64,000 nucleotides of DNA from UBA10649 sp965278945 (GCA_965278945.1 OZ257128.1:3100001-3164000), one strand, 5' to 3'; numbered from the stretch's first letter, positions 17,265 through 26,478 are shown. The notes: a model not told the origin generated them from the letters alone. Made by a program: numbers and translations.

Positions 17265-18266
17265 TCAGACTTGAGTTGCTTCCAGTAAGGCGGAGATTCC
17301 GGCATCGACGCTGACTCCCGGGCTCCATCCGGTGAGCTCGCTGACGGACACGTTGTCGGAGATGAACACCAGTTGGTCGCTGGGCCGAGGTGAGCCCGTC
17401 TCGTAGGCGACGAGGGTGTCGGTTCGCGACTCGAGCCACGCGAAGAGCTCGAGAATCGACAGGGAGTTCGCGACCCCGCCGCCCACGTTGATCTGGTGCC
17501 CGGCCCCGGGCTGAACGGACTCGGCCAGGCTCACGAACAGCCGTGCCAGGTCGGTGGCGTGCAGGAGATCGCGGACCTGCTTGCCGACGCCGTTGAGGTG
17601 GATGGTCCGTCCCGCCAGCGCCTCCTCGACCAGGTGCGCGACCCACCCCTGGTCCGAGCGCGGGTGCTGGTGCGGCCCGTAGACGGAGGACTGGCGAAGG
17701 CTTGCGGTCCGCAGGTTGAACATGCGGCCGTAGTCCGCGAGGTACTGGTCTGCCGTGCCCTTGGAGCAGCCGTACGGACCGTGGAAGGCGAGCGGAAGGT
17801 CCTCACCGAAGCCGTTCGGATAGTCGGGAGCGACGTATCGGGTCGGCTCCTCGATGTACCTCAACTGCGTGAGGTCCCCGTAGACCTTGTTCGAACTCAT
17901 CCCCAGGACGACGGTCTCGGGGGAACGCAGTCGCACATGCTCGAGGATGTTGAGCGTGCCCAGCGCGTTGACCTCGAAGTCGCGGCGCGGGTCCTCGAGC
18001 GAGGCGAGGAAGGACACCTGGCCGGCGAGGTGGGCGATGGCGTCGATCGGCGGGAGGTCCGCGAGCAGTGACTCAAGCCCGGAGCGGTCGCTCACGTCGA
18101 CGCGATGCGGCGTGATGCCGTAGGTGCGTTCGAGGAAGGCCGCGTTGAGTTCGGAGCCGTCGCGGGACAGGTCGTCGACGAGGACCACGTCCTCGCCGAG
18201 ATCGAGCAGGTGCGAGGCGAGATTCGTGCCGATGAAACCCGACCCGCCCGTGATCAGCCAGCGCAT
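17265..18266 (-). CDS. NAD-dependent epimerase, CDP-paratose 2-epimerase (tyvelose) type
   Basis: A 333-residue extended SDR protein. TGGSGFIG at 6-13 binds NAD and Y165/K169 in PYGCSKG form the active pair. The stretch GCSKGTADQY, the RQSSVYGPHQ block and SDQGWVAHL are the pattern of RfbE/Tyv, which turns CDP-paratose into CDP-tyvelose. That assignment fits rfbF, rfbG and rfbH next door, but related CDP-sugar epimerases with other end products cannot be excluded. Its ATG overlaps the previous stop by one base (TGATG), so it is the last of four tightly coupled genes. Confidence 0.75.
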   Translation of the reverse strand: MRWLITGGSGFIGTNLASHLLDLGEDVVLVDDLSRDGSELNAAFLERTYGITPHRVDVSDRSGLESLLADLPPIDAIAHLAGQVSFLASLEDPRRDFEVNALGTLNILEHVRLRSPETVVLGMSSNKVYGDLTQLRYIEEPTRYVAPDYPNGFGEDLPLAFHGPYGCSKGTADQYLADYGRMFNLRTASLRQSSVYGPHQHPRSDQGWVAHLVEEALAGRTIHLNGVGKQVRDLLHATDLARLFVSLAESVQPGAGHQINVGGGVANSLSILELFAWLESRTDTLVAYETGSPRPSDQLVFISDNVSVSELTGWSPGVSVDAGISALLEATQV

Positions 18267-19108
18267 CAGCCCGCCTCCAGCGCTCGTCGAATGCCATCGT
18301 GGAAGTCGGTCCTGCACACCCCGTAGGTTCCGAACCTCACCGAGCACACGGTAACGGGGTTGGGATCGACCGGTGGGTCGGCGTTGATGTGAATGAGGTC
18401 GGTCGACCTGCCGAGCGCTCCAGCAATCTCGCGCGCGGTGTCCAGGAGAGTCAGGCCGGTTCCCGTGCCCACCTCGGCTTCTACGAGACCAGGAGTGGAC
18501 TGCTCGACCGCATGCCGAATGCTTGCGGCAACGTCATCGACGAACACGAAGTCGCGAATGCGGTGCGGGTAGTTCAGCGTGACCGGACGACCGGAGCCAA
18601 GGCCGTCGGCCATCGAGGCCACGAACCTGCGCGAGGGTTGATCGGGACCGTACGAGTTGTGCACCGCGAGGATCGTCACCGTAGCCCCGCTGGCGCGAGC
18701 GGCAGAGCGTAGAGCGAACGAGCCGTCGTGCTTGCTCCTGCTGTAGTCGGACTCGTCGATCGCCTGGCCGGGCAGTCGCTCGGTGCTGCTCGCCGCGTGG
18801 ACGAGCGGGGACGGGTTGTCGAACTGACTGAGCAGTTCGTGGAGCTCGACCGGCAGCTCGGAGTTGATGCGTCTCATCGTCGCGTGATCGGCGGTGCCGG
18901 ATTCCAGCCCGGCACCGAGAAGGTTGACGACAGCGTCGTATCGCTCGCTGCGCAGATGCGCGGCCAGAGCGTCCGGGTCCGCCACGTCGATGACGACGTT
19001 CGCGGACGTCGACCGCGATGCGGTCACGACGTCGTGCCCCGCCGCGGCCAGCTCACGTGACGTCGCTCGTCCGAGGAAGCCCGTTCCGCCGAGAAGAAGG
19101 ACCCGCAT
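18266..19108 (-). CDS. NAD-dependent SDR, possible CDP-dideoxyhexose 4-reductase
   Basis: A 280-residue SDR protein. GGTGFLG at residues 7-13 and Y122/K126 in DYSRSKHDG mark the cofactor loop and active pair; the segment NYPHRIRDFVFVDDVA is typical of sugar-nucleotide SDRs. Its place between another SDR and the CDP-sugar epimerase suggests the 4-keto reduction giving CDP-paratose or CDP-abequose (RfbS/RfbJ role), an inference from context. The start at 19108 overlaps the upstream stop (TGATG); a reading frame reaching 19849 is an artefact that runs inside the neighbouring gene. Confidence 0.65.
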   Translation of the reverse strand: MRVLLLGGTGFLGRATSRELAAAGHDVVTASRSTSANVVIDVADPDALAAHLRSERYDAVVNLLGAGLESGTADHATMRRINSELPVELHELLSQFDNPSPLVHAASSTERLPGQAIDESDYSRSKHDGSFALRSAARASGATVTILAVHNSYGPDQPSRRFVASMADGLGSGRPVTLNYPHRIRDFVFVDDVAASIRHAVEQSTPGLVEAEVGTGTGLTLLDTAREIAGALGRSTDLIHINADPPVDPNPVTVCSVRFGTYGVCRTDFHDGIRRALEAG

Positions 19109-20028
19109 CAGTTCACCCTGCCGACCATGGAGTCGAAGAGCAGCTTGATGCCGCTGGGCAGAGTCGTCATCGCCGACTGTCGCGCGAGCAGACGCGGACT
19201 TGGTACCAGGCGCAGGTCGATGACCTGATGCTGCGAACTGGCATGAGTGCCGAGTGCAAGGGGCACGCGCCGGTGGGCGACGTTCTGCACGGTCGCAACG
19301 ACCTGGGCGACCGTCGTCGGCTGTCCGCTCGCGATGACCTCGATGCGAGTTCCCTTCTCCGCGTTGCTCACCGCCAGGCAGACCGAGTCCCAGGCCATCG
19401 CCGCGGCATCGTCGACGTAGATGTAGTCGCGAACCGTGTCCATCGATACGTAGAGATTGAGCGGGGTGCGCCGCACCGTTGCCAGGCACAGGAGCGGGAT
19501 CAGCCCTTGGCCCTTGGCCTCGTTGTGCTGAGGCCCGTACAGATTCGAGAACCTGCCGATGATGACCGGGATCAGACTCCCCAGGGCCGCGGTGGCCTGG
19601 TGCTCCTGGCTCAATTTCAGTTCGCCGTAAGGACTGATCGGGCGAGCCGGGGTCGCGAAGTCGAACGGCGGATCGGCAGAGCCCGCGTAGACCCCTCCGG
19701 CTGACGATGACAAGAAGAATGCCCCAGGCGATCGGGGATGCCGATCGGCGAGCGCCGTGACGAGGGCGGTGAGGAGCGAGAGCTCGGACGCGGTGTCCCC
19801 GGCCGAACTCGCGACCACAGATGAGCCGGCCGCCCAGATGATGGCCCACTCCTCATCGAGGGTGTCGGCAACGAATCGGTCAGCATCGTCAAGCAGCACT
19901 GTGGTCGACTCGGCCGGTTCGGACCAGGGGATGGACGAGGCGTCGAAGATCCGGGCTCCCGAGTCGCTGACGAGGCGGGTGAAGGCGGATCCGAGCATGC
20001 CTCCTGCCCCGATGATCCAGACGTGCAT
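19108..20028 (-). CDS. NAD-dependent epimerase/dehydratase (SDR)
   Basis: A 306-residue extended SDR with GAGGMLG at residues 7-13 (NAD loop) and SPYGELK with Y134/K138. The later segment GRFSNLYGPQHN and the VRDYIYVDDAA block fit nucleotide-sugar epimerases or reductases. The precise reaction is not recognised. It may provide a second reduction or epimerisation for the CDP-sugar made by rfbFGH, or work on another sugar. It is coupled by one-base TGATG overlaps to the glycosyltransferase upstream and the SDR downstream. Confidence 0.65.
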   Translation of the reverse strand: MHVWIIGAGGMLGSAFTRLVSDSGARIFDASSIPWSEPAESTTVLLDDADRFVADTLDEEWAIIWAAGSSVVASSAGDTASELSLLTALVTALADRHPRSPGAFFLSSSAGGVYAGSADPPFDFATPARPISPYGELKLSQEHQATAALGSLIPVIIGRFSNLYGPQHNEAKGQGLIPLLCLATVRRTPLNLYVSMDTVRDYIYVDDAAAMAWDSVCLAVSNAEKGTRIEVIASGQPTTVAQVVATVQNVAHRRVPLALGTHASSQHQVIDLRLVPSPRLLARQSAMTTLPSGIKLLFDSMVGRVN

Positions 20029-21035
20029 CAGGAATCGGTGCGTGGAGCCTGGTCAGGAAAGACTGCGGCGGGGTCGCGAACGACGACGTAGAGCGGCTTG
20101 CCGAGCGACATGTTCGTCGCGGCCCGGATGTACTGCGAGATGACTCCGAGGGAGAACAGCGTCAGGCCGCCGACGATGAGGATCGAAACGAAGGTCGACG
20201 TCCAGCCCTGCGGTGCGTAGTCGCCGAGGATCCGGTTCGCCAGCACCCAGATCGAGTAGAGCACTCCGAGACCGAGGAACAGCAGGCCGATGAGGGAGAC
20301 GAGGGCGAGCGGCCGTGTTCCCGACGAGATGACGAGCCGACCGAAGTGCGACACGAGCTTGCGCAGCGAGTAGTTGCTCGCCGGGCGGCCCTCGGAGCGA
20401 AGCGGTAGCGGGCAGGTGGCGACATCCGAGACGACCCACGCGAGCGCGACATCCAGGTACACGCCCGAGCCGGTGTACGCGGCCGCGCTCCGTCCGACCT
20501 CGCCGAGGATGAGGCGATAGCTGTTGAAGGACTCGAGCCCGGAATCACCGACGAGGACCTTGAACATCCACTTGGCGAAGCCCGAACCTGTGTTGCGAAG
20601 TCGCCCGTGGGGCGGAGCATTCGTGGGCGATGCGTAGACCAGTTGCGCCGACGTGTCGTACGCGCGGTCCAGCATCGCGCCGATGTAGGCGGGATCGTGC
20701 TGGCCGTCCTCGTCCATCGTAACGATCCACTCGCCGCCCGACGACGCCATCCCGGCGAGGGTCGCGGGGTGCTGGCCGAAGTTGCGCGAGAGCCAGACCG
20801 CTCGTACCCAGTCGTGCTTGGCGGCCAGTTCGCGGATGCACCGATCGCTGCTGCCTGGACCTCGGTCCCAGACGAGCACGACCTCGCTGATGCGAAACTC
20901 TCGGCCCGAGGGCGTAAGTGCGTGCTCGTGCAGCGCGGCGAGCTCCTCGATGAGACTGGGAAGGGTCGCTTCGCCGCTGTAGACGGGAATGACCACGCTC
21001 ACGTTCGCCACATGGGCGTGGTCGGGCATCGCCAT
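20028..21035 (-). CDS. family 2 glycosyltransferase with C-terminal membrane helices
   Basis: A 335-residue protein of the ArnC/GtrB type: an N-terminal GT-A domain (VSVVIPVYSGEATL, the metal site in TMDEDGQHDP) followed by two hydrophobic helices (around LALVSLIGLLFLGLGVLY and VSILIVGGLTLFSLGVIS). Such proteins make polyprenyl-phosphate-linked sugars or transfer a sugar to lipid carriers. The SRNFGQHPATLAGM stretch is characteristic. The ATG at 21035 is supported by TACCCT 7 bases upstream. It leads a four-gene operon with two SDRs and the CDP-sugar epimerase. Confidence 0.75.
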   Translation of the reverse strand: MAMPDHAHVANVSVVIPVYSGEATLPSLIEELAALHEHALTPSGREFRISEVVLVWDRGPGSSDRCIRELAAKHDWVRAVWLSRNFGQHPATLAGMASSGGEWIVTMDEDGQHDPAYIGAMLDRAYDTSAQLVYASPTNAPPHGRLRNTGSGFAKWMFKVLVGDSGLESFNSYRLILGEVGRSAAAYTGSGVYLDVALAWVVSDVATCPLPLRSEGRPASNYSLRKLVSHFGRLVISSGTRPLALVSLIGLLFLGLGVLYSIWVLANRILGDYAPQGWTSTFVSILIVGGLTLFSLGVISQYIRAATNMSLGKPLYVVVRDPAAVFPDQAPRTDS

Positions 21036-21042
21036 GCCGGAC

Positions 21043-21048
21043 AGGGTA
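21043..21048 (-). promoter_or_regulatory. -10 hexamer TACCCT, leaderless arrangement
   Basis: Minus-strand TACCCT lies 7 bases before the ATG at 21035. It faces away from the rmlC-like promoter at 21082, giving a divergent pair about 35 bases apart. Confidence 0.55.
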
Positions 21049-21081
21049 GCGCGGACTCTGAACCCCATCGGTCCGTCCCTG

Positions 21082-21087
21082 TACGCT
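21082..21087 (+). promoter_or_regulatory. -10 hexamer TACGCT, leaderless arrangement
   Basis: TACGCT, preceded by TG (extended -10), is 6 bases before the GTG at 21094. It decides the start of the RmlC-like gene. Confidence 0.6.
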
Positions 21088-21093
21088 GCTTCC

Positions 21094-21639
21094 GTGTCAT
21101 CCCCGTGGCGATCGACCGAGATCCCCGGGCTCTTTCGTACCGATCGCCTTGCATTGCTCGACGATCGCGGGTCCTTCCACAAGATTCTCGGCGAGGGCGA
21201 CGAGGGCGATGCGAAGGCCTTCACCGTGCGGGAGATCTACTGGTCGCACTCGGTCCGCGGCACGTTCCGCGGCCTGCATGTGCCCCTGCCCCCGCGCCCG
21301 TCCCGCAAGGTCGTCTTCGTCGCGCACGGCGTGGTGCGTGACGTCATCGTCGACCTGCGCCGCGGCAGTCCCACCGAGCACCAGCTGTGGCAGACCGAGC
21401 TCACCACGACCAGCGGCGGCCTGGTGATCCCCGAGGGCTGCGCGCACGGCTTCGAGGTGCTCTCCGACGATGCCGCCATGGTCTACGGGCAGGAGGACTT
21501 CTACAGCCCAGAGCACGACGGCGGGATCTTGTTCACGTCGGCCGGAGTCGAGCTGTCCGCCGACCAGCCGATCATCTCCGCACGGGATCTGGACCTGCCG
21601 AGCCTGGCCGAGTTCGACTCTCCCTTCGTGTTCGGATGA
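21094..21639 (+). CDS. dTDP-4-dehydrorhamnose 3,5-epimerase-like cupin
   Basis: A 181-residue RmlC-family protein. RGTFRGLHV with H62 is the conserved catalytic histidine region, followed by RKVVFVAHGVVRDVIVDLR, the family beta-strand block, and IPEGCAHGFEVLSD. Rhamnose synthesis needs an epimerase of this kind, and rmlB and rmlD are present at 39.9-41.8 kb, but the position here next to an SDR suggests it could serve another deoxysugar. The GTG at 21094 follows TACGCT by 6 bases; an in-frame start at 20989 would overlap the divergent gene. Confidence 0.75.
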   Translation: MSSPWRSTEIPGLFRTDRLALLDDRGSFHKILGEGDEGDAKAFTVREIYWSHSVRGTFRGLHVPLPPRPSRKVVFVAHGVVRDVIVDLRRGSPTEHQLWQTELTTTSGGLVIPEGCAHGFEVLSDDAAMVYGQEDFYSPEHDGGILFTSAGVELSADQPIISARDLDLPSLAEFDSPFVFG

Positions 21640-22490
21640 GCAGTCCCGCGCGCGTTCTCATCACGGGAGCATCTGGATTCGTCGGGCGGTCGGTGATCGG
21701 GGATCTTGCCGGTCGCGGGTGTGTCGTCGCGGAGCTCACCCGACTGGACTCCGCCGCGCCCGCGTCAGCAGTCGTCGAGCGGGCGAAGGAGTTCAAGCCC
21801 GACGTGGTCCTCCACCTCGCGACCCACTTCCTTGCCGGACACGAGCCTGACGACATTCCCGACCTCATTCGCTCCAATGTCGAGTTCGGCACCGTTGTCG
21901 CCGAGGCGGCGTCGCTCTCCGGGGCCAGACTCGTGACCGTCGAGTCCGCATGGCAGCACGTGAACGGCAAGGCGTACGACCCGGTCTCGCTGTACGCCGC
22001 GACCAAACAGGCGCTGTCAACGGTGCTCGCCTATTACGTCAATGTCCGCGAACTCGATTCGCGCGTGGTCACCTTGTTCGACACCTACGGGCCGCACGAC
22101 ACGCGACCCAAGCTCGTTCCGGCGCTTCTCGCCGCGGCGAAGTCGGGCACGATCATGCAGATGAGCGACGGGAACCAGCTGATCGACCTGACCTACGTCG
22201 ACGACGTCGTGCGCGGGATCGTCGGCATCGGGCTGCAGGACGATGGGGCCGCGTCGTCGGTGCTGCGCACCTGGCACCCGGTGAGCATCCGCGAGCTGGT
22301 CCAGACCATCGAAGCTGTCACGGGGAGCTCGATTGCCGTCGAGTGGGGCGCCCGTCCCTCGCGACCCCGCGAGATGACAACCGACTGGGTGTTCGGCGCC
22401 AGCCCTGCGTGGTGGTCGGCGGAGATCTCGTTGGAAGATGGCATTCGGCGTTGCTGGAACGCGCTCGCAGACGAGGGGAGTCGCGCATGA
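21636..22490 (+). CDS. NAD-dependent epimerase/reductase (SDR)
   Basis: A 284-residue SDR with TGASGFVG at residues 10-17 and Y120/K124 in LYAATK. The segment DTYGPHDTRPKLVPALL is like NDP-hexose 4-reductases and epimerases. It starts inside the stop of the RmlC-like gene (ATGA at 21636-21639) and its stop overlaps the next glycosyltransferase, so the three genes act as a unit: a 3,5-epimerase, a reductase and a transferase for one deoxysugar would be the simplest reading, which is inference. Confidence 0.7.
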   Translation: MSSPARVLITGASGFVGRSVIGDLAGRGCVVAELTRLDSAAPASAVVERAKEFKPDVVLHLATHFLAGHEPDDIPDLIRSNVEFGTVVAEAASLSGARLVTVESAWQHVNGKAYDPVSLYAATKQALSTVLAYYVNVRELDSRVVTLFDTYGPHDTRPKLVPALLAAAKSGTIMQMSDGNQLIDLTYVDDVVRGIVGIGLQDDGAASSVLRTWHPVSIRELVQTIEAVTGSSIAVEWGARPSRPREMTTDWVFGASPAWWSAEISLEDGIRRCWNALADEGSRA

Positions 22491-23350
22491 GCAGTCCGCT
22501 CGTGTCGATCGTCATCCCCGTCTACAACGGCATGCCTTACCTCGTGGACTGCGTGGGATCGGCGCTCGCCCAGACGTACCCCGAGATCGAGGTCGTCGTC
22601 ATCGAGAACCATTCCGATGACGGCAGCGCGGAATGGCTTCGCTCCCAGGCCGACCCACGCCTTCGCGTGGTCTATCGCGATTCCACTCAGCCGGCACCGG
22701 AGAACTGGACGCAGGCGATCCAGGAAAGCACCGGGCGTTTCGTGAAGCTCATGTGTGCTGATGACCTCATCCGCAAGGACACGATCGCCATTCAGGTTGC
22801 AGACCTGGTCGCGCACCCCGAGGCGGTGATGGCCGCGTCGCGCCGGCGGATCATCGACCCGCAGGGCAAGTCGATGAAGGACAAGCACGGACTGCCATCC
22901 ATGTCGGGGGTGATCGACGGTCTCGTCGCACTTCGCGCATGCTGCCTGACCGGGACGAACCCATTCGGTGAGCCGGCGGCCGTCATGTTCGACGGGGACA
23001 AGATCCGTTGGGTGATGCCGTGGCGATCACAGTGGCCGTACATGATCGATGTCGCGACCTACGCCGAGCTTCTGCGCGACGGGGCGGTCGTGTGCGATCA
23101 GTCCGTGCTCGCCTCGTTCCGGGTGACTGCAACGTCGTGGAGTTCGACGCTTCTCAGCCAGCAGCCCATCCAGTTCCGCGCTTGGCGCGACGACATGATC
23201 GCCTCGGGAGTGGTCAGATTCTCGGCTCTCGATCGGCTGCGGTCCGACGTCAGCATCCGGGGCAGGGCGCTGGGGCGCAAGGCCTACTTCTGGCAGGTCG
23301 CCCGAGCAGGAAGGCGCGGATCGTCCGCTACGCCACCCGCCACAGGGTGA
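22487..23350 (+). CDS. family 2 glycosyltransferase
   Basis: A 287-residue GT2 protein: VSIVIPVYNGMPYL, DDG at 44-46 and the metal site ADDL at 91-94. The C-terminal half has NPFGEPAAVMF and SWSSTLLSQQPIQFRAW. The same landmarks occur in the transferase at 26804-27640, so the two are paralogues. It is coupled to the SDR upstream by an ATGA overlap. The last 23 bases overlap the convergent membrane protein gene. Confidence 0.8.
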   Translation: MSSPLVSIVIPVYNGMPYLVDCVGSALAQTYPEIEVVVIENHSDDGSAEWLRSQADPRLRVVYRDSTQPAPENWTQAIQESTGRFVKLMCADDLIRKDTIAIQVADLVAHPEAVMAASRRRIIDPQGKSMKDKHGLPSMSGVIDGLVALRACCLTGTNPFGEPAAVMFDGDKIRWVMPWRSQWPYMIDVATYAELLRDGAVVCDQSVLASFRVTATSWSSTLLSQQPIQFRAWRDDMIASGVVRFSALDRLRSDVSIRGRALGRKAYFWQVARAGRRGSSATPPATG

Positions 23351-25085
23351 GTGTTCCCGCGCCCATCTCGTCCGCGTAGTCACGAGTGCCGATGGTGACC
23401 AGTCCCATGGCCGCATCCACTGGCCATTGCGTCGCGCACGCACTGTCGGTGACGAGGTATCGCACGTCAGCCGCACGCATGGCGTCAGGAGCGAACACCC
23501 CGTTGCGCTGCGCGTCGACCACCGCATCGATAGCCGCCTTGTTCTCGGGCCACGCAATGCCGAGGTTGTAGAAGGCGATCTGCTTGCGGGTGACGATCTT
23601 GGTCTCCTGCGGATCAAGACACGGCCCGGTGGTCATGAGCGCGTCCACATCAGTCGTCAACTCTCGCAGCGCGTCGTACCGCGCGGTGTCGAATCGGATG
23701 ACTCCCGAGTTGGCCACGAACACGCGGAACGCACCGAAGTCGAGCAGGGACAGCGCGAACAAGACGATGGCAGCGCCTGCCAGCACGGTGACCAGTGTCG
23801 AACTCTCGCCCGTCGGAGCAGACCTGCGCTGGGCAATGCTCCACGCGGTCACGGGAGCGAGCACGAGTGCGGAGACCGTGACGCTCTCGATCCAGAATCG
23901 GTACGGCTCCTGGCCGAATCCCCAAGCCCCGTTGAACGTGAGCATCATGCACGCGAACGCGAGCCCGAGCAGTCCGGCGAGGACGAAGTCGTTGCGGTGG
24001 CGTCGCTGGACGGCAATGTTCACGGCCCACAGCGCGATGATGGGCAGCGACGCGAGCAGTGCCACCCACACGGGCACCCCGAGCGCGGACGAGACATCCT
24101 GGCGGTAGGTGAGGAAGGCGTCCTTCCGCAGGATGCCGCTCGCGACGATGATCGCCTGCGGAGCGGCTAGGGCGACGAAGACGATCGCGGGAATGAGCAG
24201 TTCGCGAAGGTGCGTACGTGCGAGCCACAGGATTCCGGGCAGCGTGCACAAGATCAGGAGTCCGTAGACGGGCAGTGCACCCGCCCGCTCGGCCAGCGGA
24301 CCACCAATGACGAACGTGGCGATGACGATGACCCCGGTGGCGATGAGCAGGTTGCGGGACCTGCTGCGCACCAGCCCGTAGGCGCCAATCCAGGCGAACG
24401 CGATGCCCGCGCCGAGGAAGAAGATGTAGGTGTGGAAGTTGATCGTCAGGCCGAGCAGGGCTGCAGCACCGGTCAGCCAGGCCACGCGCGTGCGCATGCT
24501 CAGGTTCGTGCCCAGGCTCGCCCACAAGATCATGGCCAGGGCGCTGCCCACGCAGGCGAATCCCGCGACCTCGGCGTTGAGGACGTAGATGGCGCCGTAC
24601 GGTCCCCACAGCACCGCATGGGAGTCGAGCTTGGTGTACCAGTAGTCGTGAAGGACGATCGACAGCGAGCCGACGAGCAGCGCGGGTCCGAGGAGCGCGG
24701 GCGCCCACGGCAGGCGGCTGATGCGGAACGCGATGAAGCCGATGAACGCGATGGCCGATGCGAGGAGAAGGTACCCGGCAAGAGTCCAGACCGCCGGCGT
24801 CGACAGCCCCGTCAGTGCGGACAGCCAGCCGATGATTCGGTACCACAGGCTCGGGTAGTACGAGTGTCCCGTCTCGGTGAACGGCTCGGGGAGTCCCGCA
24901 TCTCCCGCGGCGGCCGTCGACGCGATTGCCGCGTAGGAGAGCTGGTCGTACGAGAAGTAGCCACGGAAGGCCTGCAGCCAGCTGCCCTCGCCGGGAACGA
25001 CCGGCATCCTCAAGATCAGCAGCAGGACGAACTGTGAGAAGGCGAAACTGCCAAGCAGCAGCACGCGGCGTCCGGCTGTTGACAC
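23328..25085 (-). CDS. large multi-pass membrane protein, GT-C-like
   Basis: A 585-residue protein with roughly a dozen hydrophobic helices. An early extracytoplasmic loop holds the acidic residues of FSYDQLSYAAIAS, which could be the D/E site found in the first loop of GT-C enzymes, and the last 120 residues form a soluble domain. A sugar transferase acting outside the membrane is likely but the sugar is unknown. The GTG at 25085 has a GGGAG site. It is divergent from another membrane protein at 25193. Confidence 0.5.
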   Translation of the reverse strand: MSTAGRRVLLLGSFAFSQFVLLLILRMPVVPGEGSWLQAFRGYFSYDQLSYAAIASTAAAGDAGLPEPFTETGHSYYPSLWYRIIGWLSALTGLSTPAVWTLAGYLLLASAIAFIGFIAFRISRLPWAPALLGPALLVGSLSIVLHDYWYTKLDSHAVLWGPYGAIYVLNAEVAGFACVGSALAMILWASLGTNLSMRTRVAWLTGAAALLGLTINFHTYIFFLGAGIAFAWIGAYGLVRSRSRNLLIATGVIVIATFVIGGPLAERAGALPVYGLLILCTLPGILWLARTHLRELLIPAIVFVALAAPQAIIVASGILRKDAFLTYRQDVSSALGVPVWVALLASLPIIALWAVNIAVQRRHRNDFVLAGLLGLAFACMMLTFNGAWGFGQEPYRFWIESVTVSALVLAPVTAWSIAQRRSAPTGESSTLVTVLAGAAIVLFALSLLDFGAFRVFVANSGVIRFDTARYDALRELTTDVDALMTTGPCLDPQETKIVTRKQIAFYNLGIAWPENKAAIDAVVDAQRNGVFAPDAMRAADVRYLVTDSACATQWPVDAAMGLVTIGTRDYADEMGAGTLTLWRVA

Positions 25086-25162
25086 GTGGATCTCCCGATG
25101 AGGACTGGTGCAGCCGAGAAGCGGCAGCCTGCAGCATACCTACGGGCCTTGGAGGGGATCTG

Positions 25163-25168
25163 TAGATT
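25163..25168 (+). promoter_or_regulatory. -10 hexamer TAGATT
   Basis: TAGATT, preceded by TG, lies 24 bases ahead of the TTG start at 25193, which has its own GGGAGG site, so this would give a short leader. Confidence 0.4.
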
Positions 25169-25192
25169 GTTCACTCGCAAGAGGGAGGCGAG

Positions 25193-26476
25193 TTGAGGCA
25201 GGGATCGGCCACCGGGTGGACGGCGGGCATCGCGGCAGCACTGGCGGCAGTGCTGTCCGTCGGCCGGATACTGCTGTCGAACTCGTCGGCACTGACCGAC
25301 CTCATCTGGGCCGAGGACGGCATGTTCCCGCTCTGCGTGCGGGGCCACGGAGTGCTCTCGTGCATGACCGATCCGTTCGCGGGCTACTTCCTGTTCCTGC
25401 CCCGTCTCCTCGCGTGGCCGATCAGCCTCCTGCCGGTCGACTCGTGGCCCCTGGCGACGAACCTCGTGGCCGCGGCGATCGCCGCCGCCGCTGCCGCCGT
25501 GGCCGTCCTGATCCTCCGCGCGAGCGGTGTCGGAGTCGTGGCGTCTGGCCTCGTCGCGCTGCTGCCCGTGCTCGTCCCGATCTCGGGCCTGGAGATGATC
25601 AATGCGGTCGGCAGCATGTACATGCTGCTCGCGTTCGTCGGCGCGCTCGCGCTGTGCTTTCCACCGCGCGATCGCTTCCCGACAGTTGCGTATGCCGTCG
25701 GTGCATTGCTCGTCGCGCTGACGATTCCCTCGTCCGTTGTGCTGCTGCTCCCGCTCGTCGTCCAGCTGGCGCGCAAGAGGATTCCCCTGCGTGGCGGTCT
25801 CATCACGCTGGCCAGCCTGCTCGCGGGCCTTGCCGTCCAGGCATATGTCGCGGTGACCGCAGTCGACCCCCGGCGCATTGCTGTCAGCACAGACTCACTG
25901 CGTGAGTGGGCGAACGGCGTGCCGAATGCGCTGGCGACGCTGCTGCCCGGCCAGTCCGCGCTGAATGACGACGGCACGCTGACGGCATCAGTCAGCGTCG
26001 GAGTCGTCGGCCTGATCGTCGTCGTGCTCGTCCTGGTCGGGGGTGTGCTGCTCATTGCCCTGCGGGACAAGGTGGCGAACGGACTGGGGCTGCTCGTGCT
26101 CGTGGGCCTGGCCATGGGCGCCATTCCCGCGCTGTCGGGCTACGCGAACAACCGGTACTTCGTGATCCCCGTGGTCATCTGGACCGCTGCAGCGCTCATC
26201 GCCTTGGACCACTACGTCCCGGGCCGCAAGGAAATCGTCATGGCGGTCGTCGCCGTAGTGCTCGTCGCCCTGTGGGTGCCCGCCCTGCCGGCCTCCACAT
26301 TCCGATCGACCGCATTGCCGCCCTGGCCGCAGACGATCGCCGAGGCACGCGCATCGTGCGCGAACGATCCGAACGCGACGGTCGCGATCGTCTTCAGTCC
26401 GGCGTGGCCCTTTGCCGACGCGAAATGGTACGGAGTGACGAGCAACGCGATCACCTGTCGCGCGTTCGGGGATTAG
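25193..26476 (+). CDS. multi-pass membrane protein, possible GT-C
   Basis: A 427-residue hydrophobic protein with about ten helices. The first extracytoplasmic loop contains LIWAEDGMFPLC, whose acidic pair resembles the catalytic loop of GT-C enzymes. The start is a TTG with a strong GGGAGG site 6 bases upstream, a rare start that the ribosome site decides. It ends 2 bases from the convergent small membrane protein gene. No family can be named with certainty. Confidence 0.5.
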   Translation: MRQGSATGWTAGIAAALAAVLSVGRILLSNSSALTDLIWAEDGMFPLCVRGHGVLSCMTDPFAGYFLFLPRLLAWPISLLPVDSWPLATNLVAAAIAAAAAAVAVLILRASGVGVVASGLVALLPVLVPISGLEMINAVGSMYMLLAFVGALALCFPPRDRFPTVAYAVGALLVALTIPSSVVLLLPLVVQLARKRIPLRGGLITLASLLAGLAVQAYVAVTAVDPRRIAVSTDSLREWANGVPNALATLLPGQSALNDDGTLTASVSVGVVGLIVVVLVLVGGVLLIALRDKVANGLGLLVLVGLAMGAIPALSGYANNRYFVIPVVIWTAAALIALDHYVPGRKEIVMAVVAVVLVALWVPALPASTFRSTALPPWPQTIAEARASCANDPNATVAIVFSPAWPFADAKWYGVTSNAITCRAFGD

Positions 26477-26478
26477 AG

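Noticed and set aside
19109..19849. N-terminal extension of the SDR gene that ends at 18266
   Set aside because: The added 247 residues lack SDR sequence and lie in another frame of the upstream SDR gene; the TGATG start at 19108 is better.
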